The notes beneath the pieces are model-generated. The model was not told the origin of the DNA. It was given only the letters and a program-made list of their open reading frames with translations, and searched no databases. DNA of 64,000 nt from Pollenia angustigena (lineage: Eukaryota > Arthropoda > Insecta > Diptera > Polleniidae): positions 174,202,478 to 174,266,477 of the forward strand of contig OV884058.1 of the NCBI GenBank assembly GCA_930367215.1. Reading direction: 5' to 3'. Position numbers and translations under genes: made by a program. Below, piece after piece: positions 54,376 to 64,000 of this stretch; within the stretch, counting starts at the first letter, position 1, and each line of letters starts with the position of its first letter.

Positions 54376-54631
54376 CCCAATAAGCACGCAAAAATTAAAT
54401 TTAAAGTGCTTAAATTTTAACTGGAAATAAACTTGAGTTCAAACGTATTTTAAAATGCTATTCAAGTTTCAGAATATTTTACTAAATTCACTTGATTTCA
54501 AATTCCCATTTTACTGGAGAATGCTATTGAAATAAAGTGTATCAAAAGTATGTCTCAACCCTTGAAACTTGAAATTCGAACGTAAATACCAATTGTTTTG
54601 CACCTGATTTCTAGCCAAATTGCTTATTGGG
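54376..54631. mobile_element. MITE-like element with CCCAATAAGCA ends
   Basis: CCCAATAAGCA and its exact inverse 256 bp apart. The interior repeats words like CTTGAGTTCAAA, TTCAAGTTTCAG and CTTGATTTCAAA in both orientations. No duplication visible. Confidence 0.6.
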
Positions 54632-55719
54632 AATGAAAGAAACGATTTTTTTTTTTATTTATAAAAGACTTCATTTAAAAAAAACCCAATAAGACCAGAG
54701 TACCATGATAAGAAAAAACCAAAGAAGCGTTTTAAAACTGCAATTATCTATCCTCTGTCGACTTAAAATGAATAATTAATTAAATGTTGTTTTGGATTAT
54801 CACAACCCGGCTGATATTAGGAATTCCTTTAGGTATCCAACTGAAATAAAATAGAAAAGAAAAATTATGTTTTAAGAAAAAATCACAACAGTTTGAATCT
54901 TATACACTAAAAAAATTAATTGTTATTCAAAATAAACATATATAAGGAACCGCAAGACAAAACGTACTTTTTTGCTCATTTCATTTAAGTTTTTGGGAAA
55001 TTGAGGTTTATTTATTTCGCCTCCTTAAAAAACTTTATGAACCTGGATATGGTAAGAATTTTTTTTACTTATCAATAGATTAAACAAACTGTCATAAGTC
55101 ACCACATTTAAGATTTCAACGCAAATATTATAAAACTACCTAAAAAATCAGTATGTCGAAAAATGCGAAAAAGTACATTTTGTTCTGCGGCTCCTCAAAT
55201 GCCATTTATGGCCTTTGTGAGATACAGCGAGATTTGTCGTAAAAAATTAATAAACATACTTGTATCGGAAGCGGTACAAGTCAGAGATTTTCAAGAATCT
55301 ACAGAATTTCTCTTGCAAAGTACAATCTGCCGTATTCATAAAAAAACTTTAATTTAATAAGTCCTGAAACCGAATAAAGTAGTTGTAGCAGTAGCTGAAG
55401 CTGTCGAGTGCTCTGTAGCGCAACAAAGTTCAAAATTTAAAATTTTGCGCTTCAAAGTCAACAGCAACGACTAATATAATAACGTATGCTGTTGACACTA
55501 CTCTGAAGCTTGCAGCGCGAATTATCTCCGGCTCCGTAAATTATGTCTTCTTAAAGTTCGGCATAAGCGCCGCGCCCATAACCGTCCTAATTTATACACA
55601 GAAAAGTCTACTTTTTGTCACGTTACCTAAAATAAATGCTTTACAAAACTGCTTTCGAATCGAAAAAGTATTCGATCACGACTGCCATAATTAGTCCCCT
55701 GAAGTGTCTAAACTAGCAC
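54632..55719. other. no gene recognised
   Basis: A slightly G+C-richer part at 55380-55590 has paired words (GCTGTTGAC, GTCAACAGC), perhaps an old MITE. GCCGTATTCATAAA near 55330 matches the end of the MITE at 50373 without a partner. Confidence 0.35.
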
Positions 55720-55722
55720 TAA

Positions 55723-55916
55723 AGGTAGAAGTACATAACACGCGTTAGTGCGCGCGCGCTCTGTAGACTTCTGTCAAAAAAAGTTAAACTAGTGTAAACA
55801 GCTGACATGAATGGCTTTTGTAAGTCGCATTGTGTAACTTGCAATTTTTCATGCGCTTAAGTTTTTAAACGCACGACAAACGTCGATGAATTAACGCGTG
55901 TTATGTACTTCTGCCT
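55723..55916. mobile_element. PIF/Harbinger-type MITE, 194 bp
   Basis: Ends AGGTAGAAGTACATAACACG and inversely AGGCAGAAGTACATAACACG, continuing CGTTA. TAA on both sides (55720-55722, 55917-55919). Confidence 0.85.
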
Positions 55917-57272
55917 TAAGAATTTAAAGGGAAATAATTTGAATATATCAAGATTGGTCTACTTTAGAACATTGTGGGGCTGACTCATATGTGTCATTTC
56001 TTAAAGATGCAGTTAAACTGGCCAAAAATAAAATTATAAAGAATCAAAATTGATTCTATAAAAGTGTGAGGAGATAAATCGGTCCCCAGATCTACATACA
56101 TACATATATTCAAATATGAAAAATTAACTTCAATTTGAAATTTTTGGAAATTTAACTTCATGAAATGGTGTATATTGTCCCCAAAACGCCTGCTTGCTTT
56201 TCTGCTCATTGCACTTTCATTCAGTTTATTTTCCCTAGCTACCAGAATTTGCACAAGTTGCAAGTTTTACATAAACTCAAACACACATCCATCCATCCAT
56301 ACACTTACTTAGGCAGCCAGACCTAACCCAACAATATGAACCGAAAATAAACTCGTACTTAAACCTTTAATGTTCATTTGCCCAACAACATACACACACG
56401 CACACCTACATAAACTTACTGACACACTATCAAACCCAGCAAACACAGAAGATATCAAATTAAAAAAAAAAATATTTCAAATTGGTCTGAAATTTTTTAA
56501 TTTTCTAACGTTTTTTATTTGTGTTCGCTGGGAAAGGAAAAATTACTTATACAGCCGTACAAAAATTCGGGCATTAACAATAACAATGACAACAAGTTTG
56601 TTACAAAACCAGGGAAAGAAGGGCGGGAAACATTTAAAGTGAAAGGCATACTGCTAGAGTAAGAATTAGTGCAGTGAGAGGGACATAAAAAATCATGTGG
56701 GGTGCGGATGTGAGGGCAAGAGTTTAAAATACAAGGAATAAGAATAAAAACTGCTTAAAGGAATAGCTGCCAGTTATATTGCTTGTTGTATCTGATAAAA
56801 TGGCAATGTAAAACCCTATAAAATGTAAAAATTGTAAACACTTTTTCTTTATATTGTTTATTTTGTTTTGTTGTTTATTTTTGTTGCATTTTGTAATGCG
56901 TGTAACCCTAGAAGATGCAAACTTTAGGCAATACAAGAAACAAAAAAGTTTATTTTTTGTTTTCTGCAATGTTGTTGCTGCTCTTGTTGTGTGTTGTACA
57001 TGGCCCAGCATGGGAATAGTTTGGTAGTTGCATGCTTTTTTGTTTTTTGGCAATTGTGGTGCTGGTCATTAGCAACAATGTTGCTTAAGGCTAAAACTTT
57101 AACAACACCAACAACAACAACCGGAAAAAATTTTAACGAAACAACTCCAATAACAAAAAAATTCTTCAAAGTGATTACAGATTAGGCAACGTTTGAGAAT
57201 ATGGATGTATGTGTCTGTGTGTTGGAGCATAAATGCATGAGCAGAAAAGGGGGATATCGAAGAAAAACTTTG
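55917..57272. other. A+T-rich unique-looking DNA, no gene
   Basis: Short CA- and CAA-rich simple repeats near 56280-56430 and 57095-57120. The frames of 109, 90 and 81 codons overlap on opposite strands and have no motifs. Confidence 0.4.
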
Positions 57273-57280
57273 CTTATTGC

Positions 57281-57717
57281 CAGTGGTGCCAACTTTTCAC
57301 TACTAAAAATAGCTAAATGTTTAGTAAAAAATTGCTAAAAATGGCTTTACAAGATTTTATTACAAAAACCCATCAATATTAATAAAAAAAAACTTACAAA
57401 ATTATTAAATACACTGAAATTGCATATAAGAGATTGTTTTAATACATTTTAGTAACAATAAACTAAACATAAGAAAAATTTTTGATAAACGAAAAGCTTA
57501 AATTAGCGATAAAAGTGATTTTTTATTATTGCAAGCAATTTGCGTTAACAATTAAGAAAAATTCAACGTTGCAACACAACTAAAGCTGCTTCTATAACCT
57601 TTTTGGTCTTAAAATGTGTAAAACTTGAAGAAAATTTGGCAAAATTGATTTATTAATGGATAAACGAGATGAAAAATGGCTTAATATAGCCAATAAATGG
57701 CTAAATTGGCAACACTG
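57281..57717. mobile_element. hAT MITE, 437 bp
   Basis: Ends CAGTGGTGCCAACTTTTCAC and inversely CAGTGTTGCCAATTTAGCCA. Flanking 8-mers CTTATTGC (57273-57280) and CGTATTGC (57718-57725) match in 7 of 8 positions. Subterminal AAATGGCTAAA words. Confidence 0.8.
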
Positions 57718-57725
57718 CGTATTGC

Positions 57726-58480
57726 ATAAGTCTGTTTTTGTTAACGAAATTGAACTTTTTTTGTTTTTGGCAAATAACTGTGTGCGTGTTTGTGTGTGGG
57801 TTTGTGTTTTTGTGTAAATTAAAAAAATTATGCAGAAAAGGTATAAATAGAAATAATGAATGAAGTTGACAGGATGTAAAACTTTTCAGTTGGTTACATT
57901 CTAATGTGGAGTAACAAATTAAGAAAGTCAAATAATGGGAAATCACATCAGGACACTTTTTATTTATATTGTAACTTCATATAAGATTTTCAGTTTTTTT
58001 AGTTTATTAATTATGTATGTAAACAATTTGAAATTTGTAAAAAAAGCTGGTTAGATTGTTTTATATACAGTTTCTTTAACTGAAACACTTAAAGTTGTAA
58101 ATAATGATAAGATTATTGAGTTTTCAGATTTCATTGCAATTTTTGTGTTAAAAACAATTACGCATCAAGACATTTTTAAAAATTGTAATTCTTATTTGCC
58201 ATTGTTTTATGTATTGCGCACCGAAAGAGCAAAACATAAATTTTTTTCTATAAATTTGTAATAATTCAGCCCGTACATCATTTTTATGGTGCAGAGCTCA
58301 ACTAAAGGAATCACTTTAAAAAATCATTATATCTTAAAATATTTTAAAACAAATGTGGAGATAAACATGACCCTGTGTGCTCGGAAAACACACACACATA
58401 CGGGTTTCAATTTAGAGTGTATAATCCGACAAATATTATACACTCGCCCCTTGTTTAGGAGCCGTAAAATCTTTTTAAAT
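57726..58480. other. A+T-rich DNA, no gene
   Basis: Nothing recognised in this interval. Confidence 0.4.
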
Positions 58481-58484
58481 AACA

Positions 58485-58780
58485 GCATCACTTAGGGATG
58501 CTTTCACCCACAGCAAGTGTCCTCAACAAGTGGATGGCTCCCGTGATCTCCGAAAGTTTCTTTTCAACAGAAAAGTAAAGCTTCCGCAAAGACAATCATC
58601 CTAAAAGATAGAAGCATTTCCCGCAAGAAGCATACTAACGGAGACCTCAAACTAAACAGTCAGTGCGGTGGCATTCTCACTCTCATGATGCCAGATAGAA
58701 AGGATCTCTGGTCAGCCGCGATCTCAATGTTTTCCCCAAAAGATGTTACATCAAGAAGTGGGAATCCTCTGGATGATTAA
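58485..58780 (+). pseudogene. coding-like segment with a frame change, unknown
   Basis: Two successive frames read open with balanced composition: first DAFTHSKCPQQVDGSRDLRK (about 58495-58560), then, one frame shifted, SQCGGILTLMMPDRKDLW and onward to a TAA near 58780. The local G+C is higher than in the neighbourhood. No domain is recognised. It could be a transposon ORF or a pseudogene. Confidence 0.25.
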
Positions 58781-59725
58781 CTACGTTCCCCGGGGGAAAC
58801 ATTTGAAGACAATTGACTACCAAAATCGTTTCGTGTAAAGAATGTGAAGTTTTTTTATTTGAAAAGGATTTTATACATAACAATTTGTGCGCAATAACCC
58901 CCAATTGTTTAGCACTTTATAAAATAACTTTGTAAATAAAAGGGTTCCACACAGAACATTAAATCGTACCTAGTATTGGGCAGTTTTGAACAGTGTTCAG
59001 AAATATATCACCAATTCTGTGGTTTCTAGTAACTGCATGAATGTAAGTGACACATTCGAACATCATTTCAAACGATCGGCTGACTAAAGGAAACGTTTTG
59101 CAAAATTATTATTTCTTGGAATATTCCAGTTAAATGACCATCTAAATCGTGTGGTTGAAGGAAGGTAAATTGAAGAAAACTTAAGAAAATGAAGTTAAGT
59201 GGGCAATTCCCGAGGTCTGCACCTAAAATTCTGAATAAGTGGTGATCATTTTACTTCCACAGGCATGTCAGAAAACACCTTGGTAAATACAAAGAGAGCA
59301 TAAAAAACTATGTGCAAGATTTAGTGCATTGCACCTCGCTTCAAACAAAAGCTGCTTAATACTTTGTAGTTAGAAGCCAACAACGTAAGTTGCAGATAAC
59401 AAAAAGAATCTAATGCGAAAACAATATTGCTTCTGAGTTAATTCATGTCGAAATGAAGCAATAAACTTAACGTGTACTAGCTTCACATAGACTGTGTCAT
59501 ACTTAATAAAATCGTAATTTGTGAATCATTTCGAGATTAATAACGGCGTTAACGGATCACTGGGCGATCGGTTAATATGCTGGCAGACAGGGTGTTCTCT
59601 TTAATGAACATTTGAATTGGCGCAGTTGCCATAAGCAAGAGGGAGAGAGGGAACAGTTTATGATCTTTTTTGTAAGTTCCCGATTAGAAAGCAACCCCAA
59701 TTTTAAGCTAATAAACTCAATAACT
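58781..59725. other. no gene recognised
   Basis: No coding region and no terminal repeats were noticed. Confidence 0.4.
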
Positions 59726-59975
59726 GCAGCCGTATTCTGTAACTTGCTTAGCTAAAGCTTAATCTCGATCGCTAAAATGCCTTAGAGAATGCAAAAATTA
59801 AAAATTTTAGCGATGACATTAAATGCCAAAATTGCTGCGAATTAAATTTGTATGGCATTGTTAAATCTTGCAATGTACGTTACAGTATTGTATTCGTAGC
59901 CAAAAATCGTTAAATCAACTTTATAGATTTTTAGCGATAGAGATTTAGCCTTAGCGAATTACAGAATACGGCCAC
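59726..59975. mobile_element. MITE, 250 bp, CCGTATTCTGTAA ends
   Basis: GCAGCCGTATTCTGTAACTT and inversely GTGGCCGTATTCTGTAATTC; both go on to GCTAA, then TCGCTAAAA about 25 bp further in. No duplication was read. Confidence 0.7.
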
Positions 59976-60839
59976 TGATTTATCATTAGTAGCTTTAATT
60001 AACCATACCGACATTATGATGTTACTCTTGTGCGAATGTTTATCTTGCATTTACCTTTATTTGCAACATATATTTACCTGTGCAAATATGGATAAGTAGC
60101 TTATGTCGAATATTGTAGTTGTAGTTTCGATGTACATATTTTCAGTTTTGTTGAAGTATAATTCGAAGAAATTTTTCGCTTAAAGTCTAACGTACTAGTA
60201 ACAACTTCAATAGAAGGTTAAAGTAAACGTTTAAAAAAATTTTATATATATGAAAGACTTTAAACCTTTTCTACTAAAAACTCAATTTTGCTTTAAATCG
60301 ACTTAAGCTACTCTTCCATATGACCACGGATATACTTATGAGTAACTCTCAAAACAAACTAAATGAAATGAATATTGACTTAAAGATGTTTAATTTAAGA
60401 ATTTCTTAAAAAAGTGCCGCCTTTTATTATTGTTGAATAATTAAATTTTGTTTAATTATTTACTTTACAAATAACAATACAGAAAACAATGACCCCTTTT
60501 AATCGTCGTTGATCTTCTCAGGAAATAAATAAAATAAATAAACGCCTTTATACATACATACATACATAAGTCAAATATTAAAGACACTAATTACTAAATG
60601 ACTGTTATTGTACTTAAAGGCAATTTTTTGATAAAAAGCATTAAAATAATTGTTTAACAATTTAAATTTTGTTCAATTTTGTTTATTTTTATTACAAACA
60701 AAAAACACCAACAATGTAAATTAACTTTTATTTTATTTGTTTTTATACTTTAAACCACAAAATTAAATAAAGTTTTTAAAACTTACATAAATTATAAGTG
60801 GGGGTTTTACTTTTTTTGTTTAATTTTGTTTCTAAAATT
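59976..60839. other. A+T-rich DNA, no gene
   Basis: Nothing recognised between the MITE and the A-rich block. Confidence 0.4.
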
Positions 60840-61345
60840 TTTTTTTTGTGCATTTGAGCACAACAATTTTAGTGTGTTTTTCTCGAGTTTATTTATATTT
60901 ATCAGGCGTGGTTGACGGAAAAAAGTGTCAACATTTATCAAAAATTGTTTAGAAGTTTTTTCTTCAGGAACAAAAAAAAAAGTGAATAAACTGAAAACAA
61001 ACAAAAAAAATAATAAAACATGAAAACAAAGTATATAGACCAAAAGTGCAAACAACAATGGCCAACAATTGGAAGCAGCAAAACAAACAAAAAAAAATAG
61101 TGTTACAATTGCCACTCTAAACAAAATACATGCAGCCACCCAGAAATACAAGGAAAAAATTATGAGGAGGAAAAAAACGGAATACGAAACAACCAACCAC
61201 ACACCTTAAGAAAACAATCTACAAAAAGAAATTCTAACCAAACAATATTATCGCACCAAAAAAAAAGAAAAATAGCCACTAACCAACAATAGCATCTAAC
61301 AAGATGACAGTGGTTCAAGCAAATGGGTTATTGGTTGGAAATGCC
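60840..61345 (+). other. A- and CAA-rich block resembling a long fly 5' leader, speculative
   Basis: On the plus strand the block is full of AAACAAAC, AACAACAATGG and GAAGCAGCAAAAC words, the style of long fly 5' UTRs. It ends in CATCTAACAAGATGACAGTG, an ATG in fair fly context at 61303 that opens only 14 codons (to a TGA at about 61345). The 131-codon hydrophobic frame on the minus strand is the F/L/V-rich complement of this composition. No TATA box or donor site is convincing. Confidence 0.2.
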
Positions 61346-61578
61346 TGATAAGTTTGATTTAGGTTAAAGTAATCCGCACTACTCAAAGCTCCATTTCGAA
61401 AAAGAAAAGAAGTAGCTAAAAATAAAAAAATTGATATAATTTCAAGTGCCTTCATATTTTGCAGATTATATTTTAAAATAACCCTTATTCCCCTATGTTC
61501 CCTTTACTATGTGTAATTGTAGATTCACTACAGTTTCAAGCTCCTCTGCCTCCTCACGCACTTTCAGTTTTATATAAT

Positions 61579-62280
61579 ACTAGCTGACCCAACAGACGTT
61601 GTCCTGTCCAAATTAGGAAAAATGTTTGTGTCATTTTTAATATCCGTTAAAAAGATACGAACATTTGAAAAAAAAATTAGTCAAATCGATGGAGCCGTTT
61701 TCTGATTTTAGGTAAATCGAAAAATGTGGGCAGCGCAAAATTTTCTTTCCATAAAAACCTAAGTTGGACCATGGCGATGACTTTAAAGAAAAAATGTTCC
61801 AAAAAATCGTTATGCGCTTAATAGAAAAAGTGGGCGTAAAAGTAGGCGCGGTACATTTTTCTTTCGATGAAAACGTAAAATGGATTAATACAAACATTTT
61901 AAAGAAGGATTAGTCAAATCGATGGAGTCGTTTTTTGATTTTAGGTAAATCGAAAAAAGTTGCCGGGGCAAAATTTTCTTTCCGTAAAAACCTAAGTTGG
62001 ACCATGGCAATCATTTTAAAGAAAACATTGTCTAAATCGGTCAAGCCGTTCTCAAGTTATCGCTTAATAGAAAAAGTGGGCGTATAAGTAGGCGTGGTAA
62101 ATTTTTCTTTCGATGAAAACTAAAAATGGATTAATACGAACATTTGAAAGAAAAATTTGTTAAATCGATGGAGCCGTTTTTGATTTTAGGTAATTCGAAA
62201 AAAGTGGGCGAGGCAAAATTTTTTTTTCGTATAAATCTAAGTTGGACGCTAGCGACCATTTAAAAAAAAAATCGTCCAAA
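61579..62280 (+). mobile_element. ACTAGCTGACCC-headed repeat with ~240-bp tandem units
   Basis: Head ACTAGCTGACCCAACAGACG followed by TTGTCCTGTCC. Units marked by AAATCGATGGAG at 61683, 61916 and 62162 (233 and 246 bp), each with GATTTTAGGTAA, CCTAAGTTGGACC-like and AAAGTGGGCG lines. AAATCGGTCAAGCCGTTCTC near 62035 is the conserved 3'-type phrase of the family. The 86-codon frame is repeat-derived. Confidence 0.7.
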
Positions 62281-62443
62281 TCATTTAGAAGTCATTGGTG
62301 GTGCAAAATAAAAATTAGATTTTGCCACGCCTTTCCGCCCGCAGACCGAAAATCAGTACGCTTTGCTGTAGCTGTAGCAATGTCAAACCGAGCTTTTTAT
62401 TTTGCTGATGGTACGGGTTGCGACAATTTTTCACCATTTTGAC

Positions 62444-62445
<2 letters not shown>

Positions 62446-62477
<32 letters not shown>
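62446..62477. repeat. (T)32 homopolymer
   Basis: Thirty-two consecutive T. On the minus strand it could be the poly(A) tail of a retroposed sequence lying at higher coordinates, but no such sequence was recognised. Confidence 0.8.
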
Positions 62478-62478
<1 letters not shown>

Positions 62479-64000
62479 AGAAAATGCAGTTATATGACGA
62501 TTTCTGGCATCAATATGCGTCCTTAAACTTCCATCGTGTTAAGAAGTACTTAAAAGAAATATTTACAATTATATTCCAAAACGTAACAATAAATTTTTCG
62601 AAATACACAAAAATTATTGAAAATTAAACAAAAAAAAAAAGTTCTTCGCCCATCACAAACCATGTGGCTTTCATTAGGAGCATTAGTTATTCGAATTCTA
62701 CAATTATATGAACAGTTCATTTTATGATTTTATTTTGGCTTCACTGCTAATATCGAAACCATTGATACTTCAAAAGATATAGTATTAAAAAATCGTAATG
62801 ATAAAAATGGCTTGTATTTTTGTTTTTTAAATATAAATAAGACTTTTCAACGTGAAGGTGCTCAAATTCATAAAATGCACAGTGCGTGATATCATTTTAA
62901 AATTGTTTTAACCATTTTTTGGAAAGATGATTATGTAAAACATAAACAGTTTGATTAAATTAATTTTGTTAAGACTTAAAACTTTTTGACTAGAAAAGAA
63001 GTTTACCTTGGAGTTTACGTTAAAGGGACAATTTCTCAATTTATAATTAATTTGTTGATAACACGGCGGAACAGACATTTTGCGGTCTGGAATTTGATTG
63101 CAAATTTTTACTAATTTGAGGTCGCTGATTTTAAATCTAATCTCAATTTTTCTCTTTCAGCTCTACTTTTTGAAATATACCGATAAGTCCAAAATTAAGG
63201 AACTTTCGCTACATATATTGGCATAACTTGAAAACGGTTGACCATATTCAGTTAACAAAAAAATTCAAAACTCGGCAACAGTATTATCTTTAAGCCGTGC
63301 TTACATTGTTTTTAAATTTGTCCTGTAAAAACATTAAAAAAAAACTAATTTTTTGTTCTTTAAAAATTTATAAAAAATAATAAAAATGGGACAAAAATCA
63401 CAGTTTTGGTCTTTATACATTTTGTCATTGTTTGTCAAATGCCAATTTTGTATAATTAAGACAGATTTCCAATTTATGTTTTTATAAAAATGTCGCCCAA
63501 CATTGATTTTGATTCAATGTAGTTTTAACTGATTATGCAATAAAATTAACTTTCATCATCAACCATTTTCTTTTTTTTTAATTTTAATAGATCCCACTGT
63601 TCCTACTGAAATACCACGATACTGCATTATAATGCAACTCTGTCATTTTACATATTACACACTACATATTAATTCCTAGTTCACTTGCAATACAACACTC
63701 GTATTAGTACGAACTAAGAGAGCTAACAATGAAATACAACAACTACTACATCTTCCAACACTATTGTGTGAGAATAAAAAACTTTTAAATACGAAGGTAA
63801 AAAAACTAAACTTTATTCTTCCTAAAGAAAAATTATTTCAATAGAAGTAAGTGGGAGGCAAGTAAAGAGAAAGTAGAATTGTGATTGACATAATTAAGTA
63901 CCAACAATTTAAGAACACTATAAGATTTCATATTTTTTTATATATATTTAAAATTAAACACAATTTTTAATATCTTATACTTGTAGATTTATGAAAAGTA
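62478..64000. other. A+T-rich DNA, no gene
   Basis: No coding region and no element ends were noticed up to the end of the window. Confidence 0.4.

Noticed and set aside
60807..61202. 131-codon hydrophobic minus-strand frame resembling a membrane protein
   Set aside because: It is the complement of AAAC/CAA-rich DNA, which automatically gives F, L, V and C codons; no start context or conserved motif.
1..64000. CRISPR array, prophage, operon, or prokaryotic defence system
   Set aside because: No regularly spaced identical repeats with unique spacers, no dense gene clusters and no ribosome-binding sites; the DNA is eukaryotic.

Overview
The window looks like an intergenic or intronic stretch from a brachyceran fly, probably a calyptrate (blowfly or house-fly group). 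The base composition is strongly A+T-rich. Long ORFs are almost absent except in retrotransposons. The transposons are of insect types: non-LTR elements with endonuclease, reverse transcriptase and RNase H, hAT, PIF/Harbinger-like, Tc1/mariner-like and pogo elements, and a tRNA-derived SINE. There is no operon structure, CRISPR array, rRNA gene or complete tRNA gene. The species assignment is inference; no host gene was recognised by name.

Layout. At 1-1400 there is a short minus-strand coding-like piece at the very edge, then degenerate repeats. At 1648-2622 a MITE-like region carries a nested 375-bp MITE. At 2650-4361 and again at 14378-16082 lies a ~1.7-kb duplication, each copy holding an open 98-codon gene on the minus strand with a TATA-like box and a poly(A) signal. 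Between the copies are a non-LTR retrotransposon with an intact 936-codon endonuclease/reverse transcriptase frame (4824-7925), a 1.1-kb TA-flanked MITE (8456-9585) and a 2.9-kb hAT element (10376-13288) that itself contains two smaller MITEs.

From 16 to 34 kb the sequence is mostly repeats: three copies of a fly repeat ending in ACAAGTAAG at one side and ATACCCACACCAC at the other, a 4 x ~390-bp tandem array, several fragments of non-LTR elements, AGCTTTTTG-type minisatellites, hAT and other MITEs, and a SINE. From 34 to 48 kb come unique A+T-rich DNA, relics of two further transposons (one pogo-like, with a spliceable intron), a perfect 111-bp inverted repeat, an RNase H relic cut by a MITE, and a TA-flanked 740-bp MITE. 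From 47 to 60 kb there are hAT elements at 47315, 49195 and 57281 with 8-bp target duplications and three PIF-type MITEs with TAA/TTA duplications. The last 4 kb hold one more tandem-repeat element and otherwise nothing recognised.

The genes do not form a pathway. The only candidate for a host gene is the duplicated 98-aa protein. The general picture is of successive layers of transposon insertion, several datable relative to each other because one element interrupts another with a readable target-site duplication. Homology statements come from memory of motifs; no search was run.
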